DNA of 9,378 nucleotides from Bacillota bacterium (GCA_012510325.1 JAAZIG010000341.1:1-9378), one strand, 5' to 3'. Numbered from the stretch's first letter, positions 1 through 5,964 are shown. The notes: generated from the letters alone by a model not told the origin. A program made the numbers and translations.

Positions 1-107
1 CCCAGATCGAGCATCCTTCTTCTGGCCATACCGTGAATGTTGATTTGGGAAACCCGGCCGCAGCAGCCCGGCAGAAGCCGGTGTAGCGGAATCAATTCCC
101 CTCCCAT
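1..107 (-). CDS. feoA: FeoA family ferrous iron transport protein, N-terminal part (cut by left window edge)
   Basis: Reading leftward from the ATG at 107 gives 35 residues beginning MGGELIPLHRLLPGCCGRVS and continuing to GMARRRMLDLG at the edge. The order 'L..L.PG..GRV..I...G..RRR.LD.G' is the start of the small SH3-like FeoA domain, normally about 75-80 residues, so roughly half is outside the window. FeoA is a cytosolic partner of the FeoB ferrous iron permease, and feoB usually follows, which here would lie beyond the left edge. The start is supported by a GGGGGAG ribosome site seven bases upstream (115-121). The gene is divergent from the metal-dependent regulator at 394, with a palindrome between them, which suggests metal control. 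CC at residues 15-16 is unusual but not diagnostic. Identity is based on motif recognition of a short piece. Confidence 0.82.
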   Translation of the reverse strand, partial: MGGELIPLHRLLPGCCGRVSQINIHGMARRRMLDL

Positions 108-156
108 GAGCCCACTCCCCCTTAAAAGGTCTACAAAGGCCGGCCGTAACATAAGC

Positions 157-187
157 TAGCCTCGGGAAAATGTTTTTCCTTAGGCTA
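157..187. promoter_or_regulatory. Palindrome between feoA and the MntR/DtxR-type gene, candidate metal-regulator operator
   Basis: TAGCCT (157-162) and AGGCTA (182-187) are exact reverse complements. Inside them GGAAAA (165-170) and TTTTCC (174-179) are also exact reverse complements, all centred on base 172. The right arm reads TTAGGCTAA (180-188), which resembles the TTAGG-TTAGCC half-sites of iron-responsive DtxR/IdeR operators. The element lies in the divergent promoter region of an iron-uptake gene and a metal-dependent repressor. Possible -10 hexamers flank it: TATGTT on the minus strand (148-153) and TAATAT on the plus strand (186-191). Neither has a convincing -35. No T-run follows on either side, so it is not an intrinsic terminator. 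Operator function is inferred. Confidence 0.5.
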
Positions 188-189
188 AT

Positions 190-393
190 ATATGCTCTTC
201 CAGCAGCGATGCCACCGGGGGCTTAACTCCGGGTGCAGCGATCCTGGAACCGGAAGGCCCGTCAACCCCGGCTGCGGATCTTCCGCAAGTATTTGCGAAC
301 CAACTTTTACCGAACCGGATCCAGGGAGAGCCGCTTTCACAGGGCAAAACCGAAACACAGCTGACAGCGTTTCTAAAAAGGAGCAAACGAAGA
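190..393 (+). other. Leader region of the metal regulator gene, rich in potential hairpins
   Basis: I see no convincing protein in this stretch. CCTGGAACCGG (243-253) can pair with CCGGATCCAGG (315-325), 10 of 11 bases. Within that span GCGGA/TCCGC (274-278 with 282-286) forms a perfect five-pair hairpin, and CGCAA/TTGCG (284-288 with 293-297) forms another. The two inner hairpins share bases 284-286, so they cannot form fully together. No known riboswitch signature was recognised. The ribosome site AAGGAG (378-383) belongs to the gene at 394. Confidence 0.3.
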
Positions 394-870
394 ATGACCG
401 GCGAGCGTAATTTTTACACCTTCCGCGGCTACCTGATGATGCCCGACCGGCAGCAGATGACTCCAAGCATGGAGGACTATCTGGAGATGATCTACCGGAT
501 CCACCTTCAGGAGGGACCCGCCCGGACCACCCGGCTGGCCGCCCGCTTAAATGTGCAGGCTTCTTCTGTTACCAAAACAGTGCAGAAGCTGACCAAACTG
601 GGTCTGCTGAATTATGAAAAATACGGGCTGATCAGGCTGACTGACAAAGGGAAAAGGCTGGGCAGCTTCCTGCTCAAACGGCATATCCTCATCGAAAACT
701 TTCTCAAGCTCATCGGAGTGCAGGAGCAATCCGCCCTGCGGGATACCGAGATGATCGAGCACCACCTCAGTGCAAGCGCTTTTCGCCAGATCACCCTGCT
801 TTACAAATTCCTCAAGGCCAATCCCGCCGTTCTGAAACAATTTAACCGGTACAAACTGGAGCACCGCTAA
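394..870 (+). CDS. MntR/DtxR-family metal-dependent transcriptional repressor
   Basis: The 158-residue protein matches the MntR/DtxR layout: an N-terminal winged helix-turn-helix (about residues 22-90; TPSMEDYLEMIY, then QASSVTKTVQKLTKLGLLNY as the recognition helix region) and a helical metal-binding/dimer domain (about 91-150; RHILIENFLKLIGV, DTEMIEHHLS). Aligned by eye to Bacillus MntR, the metal ligands are all present: D28, E31, H97, E119, E122 and H123 (MntR D8, E11, H77, E99, E102, H103). That favours an MntR-type site over the Met/Cys site of DtxR. There is no C-terminal SH3 domain, as in MntR. The start at 394 is chosen for AAGGAG ten bases upstream; it adds about 21 residues before the usual family start (Met22). 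Divergence from feoA suggests control of iron uptake, so metal preference is uncertain (Mn or Fe). Confidence 0.9.
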   Translation: MTGERNFYTFRGYLMMPDRQQMTPSMEDYLEMIYRIHLQEGPARTTRLAARLNVQASSVTKTVQKLTKLGLLNYEKYGLIRLTDKGKRLGSFLLKRHILIENFLKLIGVQEQSALRDTEMIEHHLSASAFRQITLLYKFLKANPAVLKQFNRYKLEHR

Positions 871-1018
871 TCCGAACAGGCAAAGCAAAAACAAAACTCA
901 AAACCCGCCCCCGGGCCTGTTCCCCGTCCGGAAAACCGTGTTGCTCCACCGGCCGAAAATCCCGGCTGCCCACGGAAGGATGCAGGGTCAAACCTCCCTG
1001 TTCATGTTTTGGGGGAGA

Positions 1019-1157
1019 TAAAACCAGGTGGAATATAAAATTGAGGGATAACTGCAGAAGACCCGCAGCAGATTGGTTGGCTCGATAAGCTTGCGGAACA
1101 GCCTTATTCCTGCGGAATAGGGTAAAACCCCATGGAATATATTATCTCGGGGGAACT
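1019..1157. repeat. Degenerate 35-base direct repeat, two copies 104 bases apart
   Basis: Bases 1019-1053 and 1123-1157 align without gaps at 25 of 35 positions by my count. The shared blocks are TAAAACC, TGGAATATA, GGG and AACT. A further TTTTGGGGG occurs just before copy one (1007-1015) and again downstream of copy two (1175-1183). Between the copies lies the hairpin at 1102-1122. The arrangement looks like a decayed duplication or a dispersed intergenic element. No terminal inverted repeats or transposase were found. Confidence 0.5.
1102..1122. other. Nine-pair hairpin between the direct repeats
   Basis: CCTTATTCC (1102-1110) pairs with GGAATAGGG (1114-1122) across a TGC loop, with one G-T pair. 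No T-run follows on the plus strand, and on the minus strand the flank is CTGTTCC, so terminator function is unlikely. Confidence 0.45.
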
Positions 1158-1192
1158 CGGAGAGAACTTTCGCATTTTGGGGGTTATTTGGC

Positions 1193-1222
1193 AAAACGGC
1201 GGGGGTTCAAAAACCCGCGCCG
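1193..1222 (-). terminator. Intrinsic terminator of the tRNA-Lys gene
   Basis: On the minus strand, 16 bases after the tRNA CCA end, a GC-rich stem (1197-1207 with 1212-1222, one G-G mismatch in eleven positions, CAAA loop on the plus-strand reading) is followed directly by TTTT (1193-1196). The stem is strong and the T-run short. Confidence 0.65.
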
Positions 1223-1238
1223 CTTACGCCTTTTTGCC

Positions 1239-1314
1239 TGGTAGGCCATGCAGGGCTCGAACCTGCGACACCCTGATTAAGAGTCAGGTGCTCTACCAGC
1301 TGAGCTAATGGCCC
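1239..1314 (-). tRNA. tRNA-Lys, anticodon CTT
   Basis: The minus strand folds into a complete 76-base cloverleaf. The acceptor arm is GGGCCAT/ATGGCCT (one G-T pair) and the D arm GCTC...GAGC. The anticodon stem is CCTGA/TCAGG with loop CTCTTAA, giving anticodon CTT (reads AAG). The variable loop is GTGTC and the T arm GCAGG-TTCGAGC-CCTGC. The discriminator is A and CCA is encoded. All arms pair, so it looks functional. It has its own promoter at 1326-1354 and terminator at 1193-1222, so it is probably a single-gene transcript. Confidence 0.97.
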
Positions 1315-1325
1315 CTACATTTAGA

Positions 1326-1354
1326 ATTCTACTACAAGCCAAGTCGTAAAACAA
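1326..1354 (-). promoter_or_regulatory. Sigma-A promoter for tRNA-Lys
   Basis: On the minus strand TTGTTT (-35, 1349-1354) and TAGAAT (-10, 1326-1331) are separated by exactly 17 bases. The -10 lies 12 bases before the mature tRNA 5' end at 1314, giving a very short 5' leader. Confidence 0.75.
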
Positions 1355-1597
1355 GCATTTTTCGATGACCTTTTGCAGTACTCCTGACCTGGTCTGGAAA
1401 AGAAACTTTCCGGTTAAACTTGGTCGGCAGCACCGGGGCTGGAGACCACCCGGGACCGGGGCTGTGTGCACCCCGGGAATCTGTTCTTCCCCGATCCTGC
1501 TCCCCTTGGCGCCCTCTTTTAAACCTCATCTTGGGAGCGGTTTAGCGAAACGGTTACTTTATTCGCAGGCCGTACAGGGCAGGTTGAAAAGGTTTTG
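1355..1597. other. Gene-free interval between the tRNA promoter and the DUF4153 promoter
   Basis: No gene is supported here. ACCGGGGCTG occurs twice (1432-1441 and 1455-1464). A six-pair hairpin, CCGGGG (1456-1461) with CCCCGG (1471-1476), overlaps the second copy. The short reading frames crossing the region have no recognisable content. Confidence 0.4.
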
Positions 1598-1626
1598 CTT
1601 ACAGGTTTTCCTTCAAGTGATATAGT
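1598..1626 (+). promoter_or_regulatory. Promoter of the DUF4153 membrane protein gene
   Basis: CTTACA (1598-1603, 4 of 6 to TTGACA) and TATAGT (1621-1626) are 17 bases apart. The implied start near 1633 gives a leader of about 30 bases ending in the GGAGGTG ribosome site at 1651-1657. Confidence 0.55.
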
Positions 1627-1664
1627 AGAGCCGGATCCAACTTAAAGCACGGAGGTGTGCTGCC

Positions 1665-3443
1665 ATGTCCACCAGGCGCGCGCGTTTTATTCTGTTCTGC
1701 AAGACCCTTCTGACGAAGCTTGTTTCCAGCTTGCAACGTTTCCCGGAAACGCTGCTTTTCTGCTGCGCCACCGCAATAGTGCTCATTATGCTAAATCACA
1801 GATATGCCGACGCCGCCGGAGAGCCCGGCGAATTCCTGATTCGTCTGGCCCTGGTGCTGGCCCTGGGCATCCCCCTGACCCTCTGCCTCAGGGTGTTCCG
1901 TGAAAGAACTCCCCTTAAGGCACCGCTCATCGTGCTGCTCTATGCGGCCGCCGCAGGCGGGCTGGTACTCTACCACTTCTTCCTGTTAAAAGATTTTGAG
2001 ATGATCTCCCTGTCGCGCTATACGGCAGTGAGCCTTGCTCTTTATCTGGCCTTTACCTTCATCCCCTATTTCTACCGCAAAGAGAACTACGAGCTTTACA
2101 TGATCGGGCTCTTCATCAGTCTGGCGATCACCTACCTCTTCGCCGGCGTCCTCTACGGCGGTCTTGCCGCCATCCTGGGGACGATCAATTACCTTTTTTC
2201 AGCCAATATCCCCGTTGATATCTACAGCGACATCTGGTTCATTGTCGGGGGTATTTTCGCGCCGGCCTTCTTCCTGGCTGAGATCCCCGCAAGCGGCACA
2301 GAGCTGGAGCCGGAGAGCTACCCCAGGTTGATCAACATTCTGCTGAGCTACATCGTCATACCCCTGCTCCTGATCTACTGCGCCATCCTTTATCTCTACT
2401 TCATCCGCATAGTGGTCCTGCAGCAGTGGCCCGAGTTGATGGTCTCCCATCTGGTCCTCTGGTATGCCCTCGTCAGCACGCTGGTGCTCTTCTGTGTCTA
2501 CCCCCTGCGGCAATCAAACCGGTGGACCAAAGGATTTCTTTCCTTCTACCCAAAAGTAATCTTGCCGCTGCTGGGGTTGATGTTTGTGGCCATGGGTATT
2601 CGGATCAACCACTACGGCATCACGGAAAACCGGTATTTCGTGCTCGCCGCGGGGCTGTGGGTCACCGGCTCGATGATCTATCTGACCGCCTCCCGGAAAC
2701 CCCGCCATATCTATCTCCCCGCTTCCCTGGCTCTGGTGGCGCTTTTATCCGTGAGCGGCCCCTGGAGCGCCTATGCCGTCTCCATCCGCAGCCAGAACCG
2801 CCATTTTGAAACAATTGCAGCGGAGTACAAGCTGATCGAGGATGGGGAAATCGTCAAACCCGCCGCCCCCTTGCCGGAAACAGTCAGAGAAGAGATCAGC
2901 TCCATCATCACCTACTTTGACCGCTACCACAAGCTCGAACAGCTACACGCACTGCCGGAGGGATTTACTATCGAGGGGATGGAGCCGCTGTTTGGATTTC
3001 CCCTTTACGAATACACCTACCCCGGCAGGGAAGACCTCTATTTCCATCATTTCCTCACCGCAGAGGAAGCCTGCTGCTGGGATATCTCCGGTTATGATTA
3101 TTTCCTGCAGTTCTCTTCCACAGAGAGCCGCTTCCAGCACGGCGCTCTGGAGATAAGCTATGATCCGGGGAAAGATGAGCTCGCCATAGCCTTGCAGGGA
3201 CAACCGCTCTACAACGAAAATGTGGGCGCTATCGCTGCCAGGCTGCACGAGGATGCCGGCGAAAGCGGGAAGGATCTGCTTTCGAAAGAGGAGATGACCT
3301 TCGTCAGACAGAGCGGCCCTCTAGAGCTGCTCTATATCTTCAGAACAATCGGTGGCTGGGAGGAAAAAGCAACGGCTGAAGTGCATATCGACTATCTGGA
3401 ATTCAGCCTCTTTATCGCTCTCGAAGGGGCACTCAGTCCATAG
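1665..3443 (+). CDS. DUF4153 domain polytopic membrane protein
   Basis: The 592-residue protein begins at an ATG seven bases after GGAGGTG. About eleven hydrophobic segments fall in residues 26-366 (for example 26-44, 57-76, 85-104, 118-136, 144-177, 222-250, 262-280, 296-312, 325-342, 350-366). The family signature is the stretch RFPETLLF near the N terminus and, after the last membrane segment, GPWSAYAVSIRSQNRHFE (365-382), which is typical of DUF4153 proteins. Residues about 383-592 form a soluble, acidic C-terminal part with DISGYDYFLQFSS (473-485), presumably outside the membrane. The family has no established function known to me; a role in the cell envelope is only a guess. It stands alone: own promoter, a hairpin terminator behind, and convergent with the beta-helix gene. 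The assignment rests on recalled motifs and topology. Confidence 0.8.
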   Translation: MSTRRARFILFCKTLLTKLVSSLQRFPETLLFCCATAIVLIMLNHRYADAAGEPGEFLIRLALVLALGIPLTLCLRVFRERTPLKAPLIVLLYAAAAGGLVLYHFFLLKDFEMISLSRYTAVSLALYLAFTFIPYFYRKENYELYMIGLFISLAITYLFAGVLYGGLAAILGTINYLFSANIPVDIYSDIWFIVGGIFAPAFFLAEIPASGTELEPESYPRLINILLSYIVIPLLLIYCAILYLYFIRIVVLQQWPELMVSHLVLWYALVSTLVLFCVYPLRQSNRWTKGFLSFYPKVILPLLGLMFVAMGIRINHYGITENRYFVLAAGLWVTGSMIYLTASRKPRHIYLPASLALVALLSVSGPWSAYAVSIRSQNRHFETIAAEYKLIEDGEIVKPAAPLPETVREEISSIITYFDRYHKLEQLHALPEGFTIEGMEPLFGFPLYEYTYPGREDLYFHHFLTAEEACCWDISGYDYFLQFSSTESRFQHGALEISYDPGKDELAIALQGQPLYNENVGAIAARLHEDAGESGKDLLSKEEMTFVRQSGPLELLYIFRTIGGWEEKATAEVHIDYLEFSLFIALEGALSP

Positions 3444-3446
3444 GTT

Positions 3447-3484
3447 CTGCTGCAGCGGGACACCCCTCTCTGCAGCAGGGTTTT
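3447..3484 (+). terminator. Terminator of the DUF4153 gene
   Basis: CTGCTGCAG (3447-3455) and CTGCAGCAG (3470-3478) are exact reverse complements with a 14-base loop, followed by GG and TTTT (3481-3484). The stem begins four bases after the TAG stop codon. Confidence 0.65.
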
Positions 3485-3515
3485 AGGGTAAAAAACACAA
3501 TCGGCAGCATAACAT

Positions 3516-3563
3516 AGGCCGGTGCATTCAGCATTTCGCGTGAACTGCTGCCTGCACCGGCCT
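3516..3563. terminator. Long hairpin between convergent genes, possible bidirectional or minus-strand terminator
   Basis: AGGCCGGTGCA (3516-3526) and TGCACCGGCCT (3553-3563) are exact reverse complements. After a 2x2 internal loop (TT/CC) the stem continues with CAGCA/TGCTG (3529-3533 with 3546-3550). It sits 38 bases after the stop of the minus-strand beta-helix gene, but no immediate T-run follows: plus-strand flank GTTTACT; on the minus strand a T-rich run comes only about 20 bases later. Termination is inferred from stem strength and position. Confidence 0.5.
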
Positions 3564-3601
3564 GTTTACTCCACCAATACTAGGTGACAACCCCGCGCTG
3601 T

Positions 3602-5593
3602 TTACCTGCTGATAGCGGCATGGCGGCGGTAAAAATAAACCGCGGCCGCGGCAAAGATCATCATGAAACCAATTCGGGTCAGATCAACAGGCGAACCCGA
3701 GGTGGCCGGCAGCTCCTTATCGGACTCTGCCTCCGGCTTGGCTTCCCAGGTTACCTCTGTTTTCCCGCTGAGGCCGGCGGCTTCACCGCCAAAGAGCACT
3801 TCCGCGGTGATCGCATCCGCTCCCGCCGGATTGCCCACATATTGCAGCACCGCCTCCCCGTTGACCATGGGCACGATCCGGGTCAAGCTGTGCGCCCCCG
3901 TTACAGTGAAGCGGACCGCCAACAGATCGGTACCGGCAAGGGTGCCGTCGCTATCCAGCAGCCTGGCAGTAATGGTGCAGCTGTCACCCTCTGTGCGCAC
4001 CGCTTTGTCCGGAGAAAGGACGAGCGCAGCCAGCCAGGGATCGAAAGCGATCTCCTTATCCAGACCCGTGGGACCCGCCGCCGCACCCCACCAGTTGAGC
4101 AGGGCGGCGGGAGCTGCCGGGCCCTCAAAAAGGATCTCATCGTCATTTTCGATAAAAGCGTTAAACGCGATGGCGAGAGCAATCTGCTCCTCCCAGGAAA
4201 GGCTGATTCCGGTCCCGTTCTTTTTAAAGAGGTTGCCGGCGATAGTGATCTCCGAGGCAGTCCCCTCGTCGTAAATCTCAACAGCGGTCAGAGCGCCGGT
4301 AACGATATTGCCGCGGAACTGGAAGAGGCTGTCCCCCTGGTAATCGATACAGACAGCATAGCCGTCGTAATCCGCAGGCTTGATCGTGAACGTATTTTTT
4401 TGCAGAATAACTGTGGAATCAACGTTAATGTAAATATAGAGACCGTTGTAGACAGCTGTAATCACATTGCCCTCCAGGATCAGGGTGCTGTCTTCGAGTG
4501 ATTCATTAAAGTTTACCCCATCCCTTGCCGTGATCACGTTATCGACAGCGGTAACGTTGCAGCCAAGCAGATCGTCATTAAAATGGATCGCACTCTCTTC
4601 ATCACTCACCATCGTATTTTCGCTGATGATGATCCCGCTGCTTTCAAGATTATCGTAAAAGTAGATCCCCTTCCCATCCTTGAAGCTAATGCTGTTTCCC
4701 TTGATCGTGATCATGCTCTCGACAATAACATCGGAAAAATAGATTCCCTCTTCTTCCGAAGTGATACTGTTCCCCTCGATGAGCACCGTGCTGTCAATAA
4801 TGTCATCGCTGAAATAGATGCCCTCGCACAGACTGGAAAGGGTATTATCCTTGATCGTGAGGCTGCTGTCCTCAAGGAGATCATCTACATAGATCGCATC
4901 CTCTTTCGCGCTTACGGTATTCCCGGTGACGCAGATCTCTGTACCCGCAGCCGGGATATCGAGATCGATGCCGTAATTACCGGCATCGGTAAAGCTGTTG
5001 TTCAGCACTTTAACTGTAGAGTTGATCAATTCATCTGCAGTGTCTGATTGTAAACCATAACCCGTGTAATTGCGGATGGTGTTACCGCTGATAATGATCT
5101 CGGCATTTTCAGCGGTCCCGTACAAAATAACAGCCGAGTACGTGCTGTCGCCGCCTTCCAGGGTGCATCCGCGAAGAGTAAAGCTGCGGGTCGATGTCTC
5201 CGCCAAAAAGGCGGGCGCATCAAAATAAACGGCGATACTGCCATCGTCGGCCCCGGTGATGGTCAAACCCTCCAGGATCACCCCGGGGGCTTCAACAGCA
5301 AAGAGCTTCTCTAAAGATGGCTCCCCCTCGATCACCGCCGCCGCCCCGGGAGCGCTGCGCAGGGTCAGAGCTTTATCGATGACGATGACGTCTGTTTGCA
5401 GATAGGTGCCTGCAGCCACCTCGATAATATCCCCGCTGTCCGCCGCCGCAATGGCCTCCTGGATGCTGTCATAGGAAACTCCCTTGGTAATATTGGCGAA
5501 CTCACCGGCCGCCGCAACCTGCGCGACCGGAAATAGCAGCAGCAGCAAAAAGACTGCCGCTACAAAAACACCGGCCTGCTTGTGCCTTGCCAT
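3602..5593 (-). CDS. Secreted right-handed parallel beta-helix surface protein with sortase-like C-terminal anchor
   Basis: From the ATG at 5593 the protein has 663 residues; GGAGGGG (5600-5606) lies six bases upstream, which argues against a TTG 15 bases earlier. Residues 1-29 are a signal peptide (basic start, LLLLLFPV core, AAA). Residues about 31-110 match the opening cap of pectate-lyase-like/NosD-type helices (SIQEAIAAADSGDIIEVAAG). From about 165 to 480 come some 13 coils of 24-29 residues. Nearly every coil turns at an asparagine (N171, 199, 225, 250, 275, 300, 326, 352, 376, 400, 429, 454, 478), usually in GN-[TS]-[IV]. LNWWGAAAGPTG (499-510) closes the helix, as in many such proteins. 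Residues about 525-615 look Ig-like. The tail is ELPATSG (627-633), a membrane segment (about 639-655) and a basic end RRHAAISR. No catalytic residues were identifiable, so it may be adhesive or carbohydrate-binding. Confidence 0.85.
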   Translation of the reverse strand: MARHKQAGVFVAAVFLLLLLFPVAQVAAAGEFANITKGVSYDSIQEAIAAADSGDIIEVAAGTYLQTDVIVIDKALTLRSAPGAAAVIEGEPSLEKLFAVEAPGVILEGLTITGADDGSIAVYFDAPAFLAETSTRSFTLRGCTLEGGDSTYSAVILYGTAENAEIIISGNTIRNYTGYGLQSDTADELINSTVKVLNNSFTDAGNYGIDLDIPAAGTEICVTGNTVSAKEDAIYVDDLLEDSSLTIKDNTLSSLCEGIYFSDDIIDSTVLIEGNSITSEEEGIYFSDVIVESMITIKGNSISFKDGKGIYFYDNLESSGIIISENTMVSDEESAIHFNDDLLGCNVTAVDNVITARDGVNFNESLEDSTLILEGNVITAVYNGLYIYINVDSTVILQKNTFTIKPADYDGYAVCIDYQGDSLFQFRGNIVTGALTAVEIYDEGTASEITIAGNLFKKNGTGISLSWEEQIALAIAFNAFIENDDEILFEGPAAPAALLNWWGAAAGPTGLDKEIAFDPWLAALVLSPDKAVRTEGDSCTITARLLDSDGTLAGTDLLAVRFTVTGAHSLTRIVPMVNGEAVLQYVGNPAGADAITAEVLFGGEAAGLSGKTEVTWEAKPEAESDKELPATSGSPVDLTRIGFMMIFAAAAVYFYRRHAAISR
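4140..5095 (-). repeat. Coding tandem repeat of about 75 bases (beta-helix coils)
   Basis: This part of the beta-helix gene encodes about a dozen imperfect units of 24-29 residues. The most alike are residues 225-350, with EGIYFSDDIIDSTVLIEGN, EGIYFSDVIVESMITIKGN and similar. At DNA level the matching 75-base units are diverged but visible around 4680-4920. Such units are prone to gain or loss by recombination. Confidence 0.7.
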
Positions 5594-5731
5594 TGATAAC
5601 CCCTCCAATCCTGATGTTTAAAACGGCTCTTCCAACCAGGCAGAACCTGAATTGGCGCACATAACCTCCTTTGAGAGATTTGCCCAGGTAGAGAGAAATA
5701 TTCTCTGCCTGAACGGGATTACCTGCCGGGT
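5594..5731 (-). promoter_or_regulatory. Leader segment just upstream of the beta-helix gene
   Basis: On the plus-strand reading, bases 5685-5711 form an eleven-pair hairpin (CAGGTAGAGAG with its partner, two G-T pairs) with an AAATA loop. One arm, CAGGTA (5685-5690), can instead pair with TACCTG (5720-5725), so two alternative folds are possible. A strong extra ribosome-type site, minus-strand AAAGGAGG, lies about 75 bases before the real start. It is only two bases from an ATG opening a 14-codon frame (MCANSGSAWLEEPF), too close for good initiation. Function is unknown. Confidence 0.35.
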
Positions 5732-5771
5732 AAAAAAATAAATGAGGCCCTGCCGGGGGACTCTCCCCCCG
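5732..5771 (-). terminator. Intrinsic terminator upstream of the beta-helix gene
   Basis: On the minus strand a GC stem (CGGGGG-type arms, 5764-5771 with 5754-5760, one bulged base) is followed after ten bases by ATTTATTTTTTT (5732-5743). It could end the glpK-side transcript, or act as an attenuator inside the leader of the beta-helix gene. The T-run is the best in the window. Confidence 0.6.
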
Positions 5772-5805
5772 TTATTTCTGGTGATCCCGTGGAACCGGAG
5801 GCCCT
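5744..5805 (-). ncRNA. Candidate structured leader RNA (multi-stem element ending in a terminator)
   Basis: On the minus strand the octamer AGGGCCTC occurs at 5798-5805 and again at 5744-5751. Seven bases of it can pair with the other copy (AGGGCCT with AGGGCCT, one central G-G mismatch), closing two internal hairpins. One is GGT-TCC / GGA-ACC with a small bulge (5780-5796); the other is the GC-rich hairpin 5754-5771. A T-run follows immediately. A TATAAA (5812-5817) seven bases upstream would start a transcript right at the first octamer, though its -35 is poor. I did not recognise a known riboswitch class. Confidence 0.35.
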
Positions 5806-5811
5806 AACAGA

Positions 5812-5817
5812 TTTATA
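5812..5817 (-). promoter_or_regulatory. Possible -10 element for the beta-helix gene leader
   Basis: Minus-strand TATAAA, with an implied start near 5805 at the beginning of the structured element. The hexamer 17 bases upstream is CTCTTT, a poor -35, so another sigma factor or no promoter is possible. Confidence 0.3.
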
Positions 5818-5829
5818 CGCTTGACCCCT

Positions 5830-5964
5830 TCAGAAAAGAGTACCGCAGCGGCAACACCAGCGGATGCAGTAGCCCTCGGGATCGCCGGCGGGATCCTTGC
5901 GAAAGAGACCTTCCTGCGAGAGCACCGCTGTCACCTGATCTCCTACCGAGAACAGCAGGATCAT
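5830..5964 (-). CDS. Possible small hypothetical protein of 44 residues
   Basis: From the ATG at 5964 the frame encodes MILLFSVGDQVTAVLSQEGL, continuing FRKDPAGDPEGYCIRWCCRC and ending GTLF. Codons have mostly G or C in third position, as in neighbouring genes, and the composition is protein-like. The C-terminal YCIRWCCRCG is cysteine-rich and could bind a metal. An in-frame TAG sits directly before the ATG, fixing the start. The upstream ribosome site is weak (GGGA six bases away). It ends shortly before the TATAAA and terminator structure. I do not recognise a family. It may be a true small gene at the end of the glpK-side unit, a remnant, or chance. Confidence 0.3.
   Translation of the reverse strand: MILLFSVGDQVTAVLSQEGLFRKDPAGDPEGYCIRWCCRCGTLF

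Larger units (their letters stand above)
871..1192. other. Gene-free interval after the regulator
   Basis: There is no convincing coding region. GAACAGGC (874-881) and GCCTGTTC (915-922) form an exact eight-base inverted repeat around a 33-base A/C-rich loop; without a T-run it is a weak terminator candidate for the regulator. A hairpin at 1102-1122 (CCTTATTCC / GGAATAGGG, loop TGC) and a degenerate direct repeat (listed separately) occupy the right half. A minus-strand reading frame across 988-1194 runs through these repeats and is judged fortuitous. Confidence 0.4.

Noticed and set aside
1..86. Plus-strand open frame ending at a TAG at 84-86 (IEHPSSGHTVNVDLG)
   Set aside because: The minus strand of the same stretch gives an unmistakable FeoA N terminus with a good ribosome site, so this is a shadow.
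988..1194. 68-codon minus-strand reading frame in the repeat block
   Set aside because: It runs across the direct repeats and hairpin, has no ribosome site and no recognisable content; the open frame is probably fortuitous.
1277..1471. Minus-strand reading frame ending in GAISSAGRAPDS
   Set aside because: Its end is a translation of the tRNA-Lys gene itself, a common false gene call.
3584..4501. Long plus-strand reading frame (305 codons) opposite the beta-helix gene
   Set aside because: It is antisense to a gene with clear signal peptide, repeats and anchor; its own product has no coherent features and no ribosome site.
5744..5805. Guanidine, fluoride, cyclic-di-GMP or tetrahydrofolate riboswitch at the beta-helix leader
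   Set aside because: I compared from memory and found none of their conserved core motifs in the right order on either strand.
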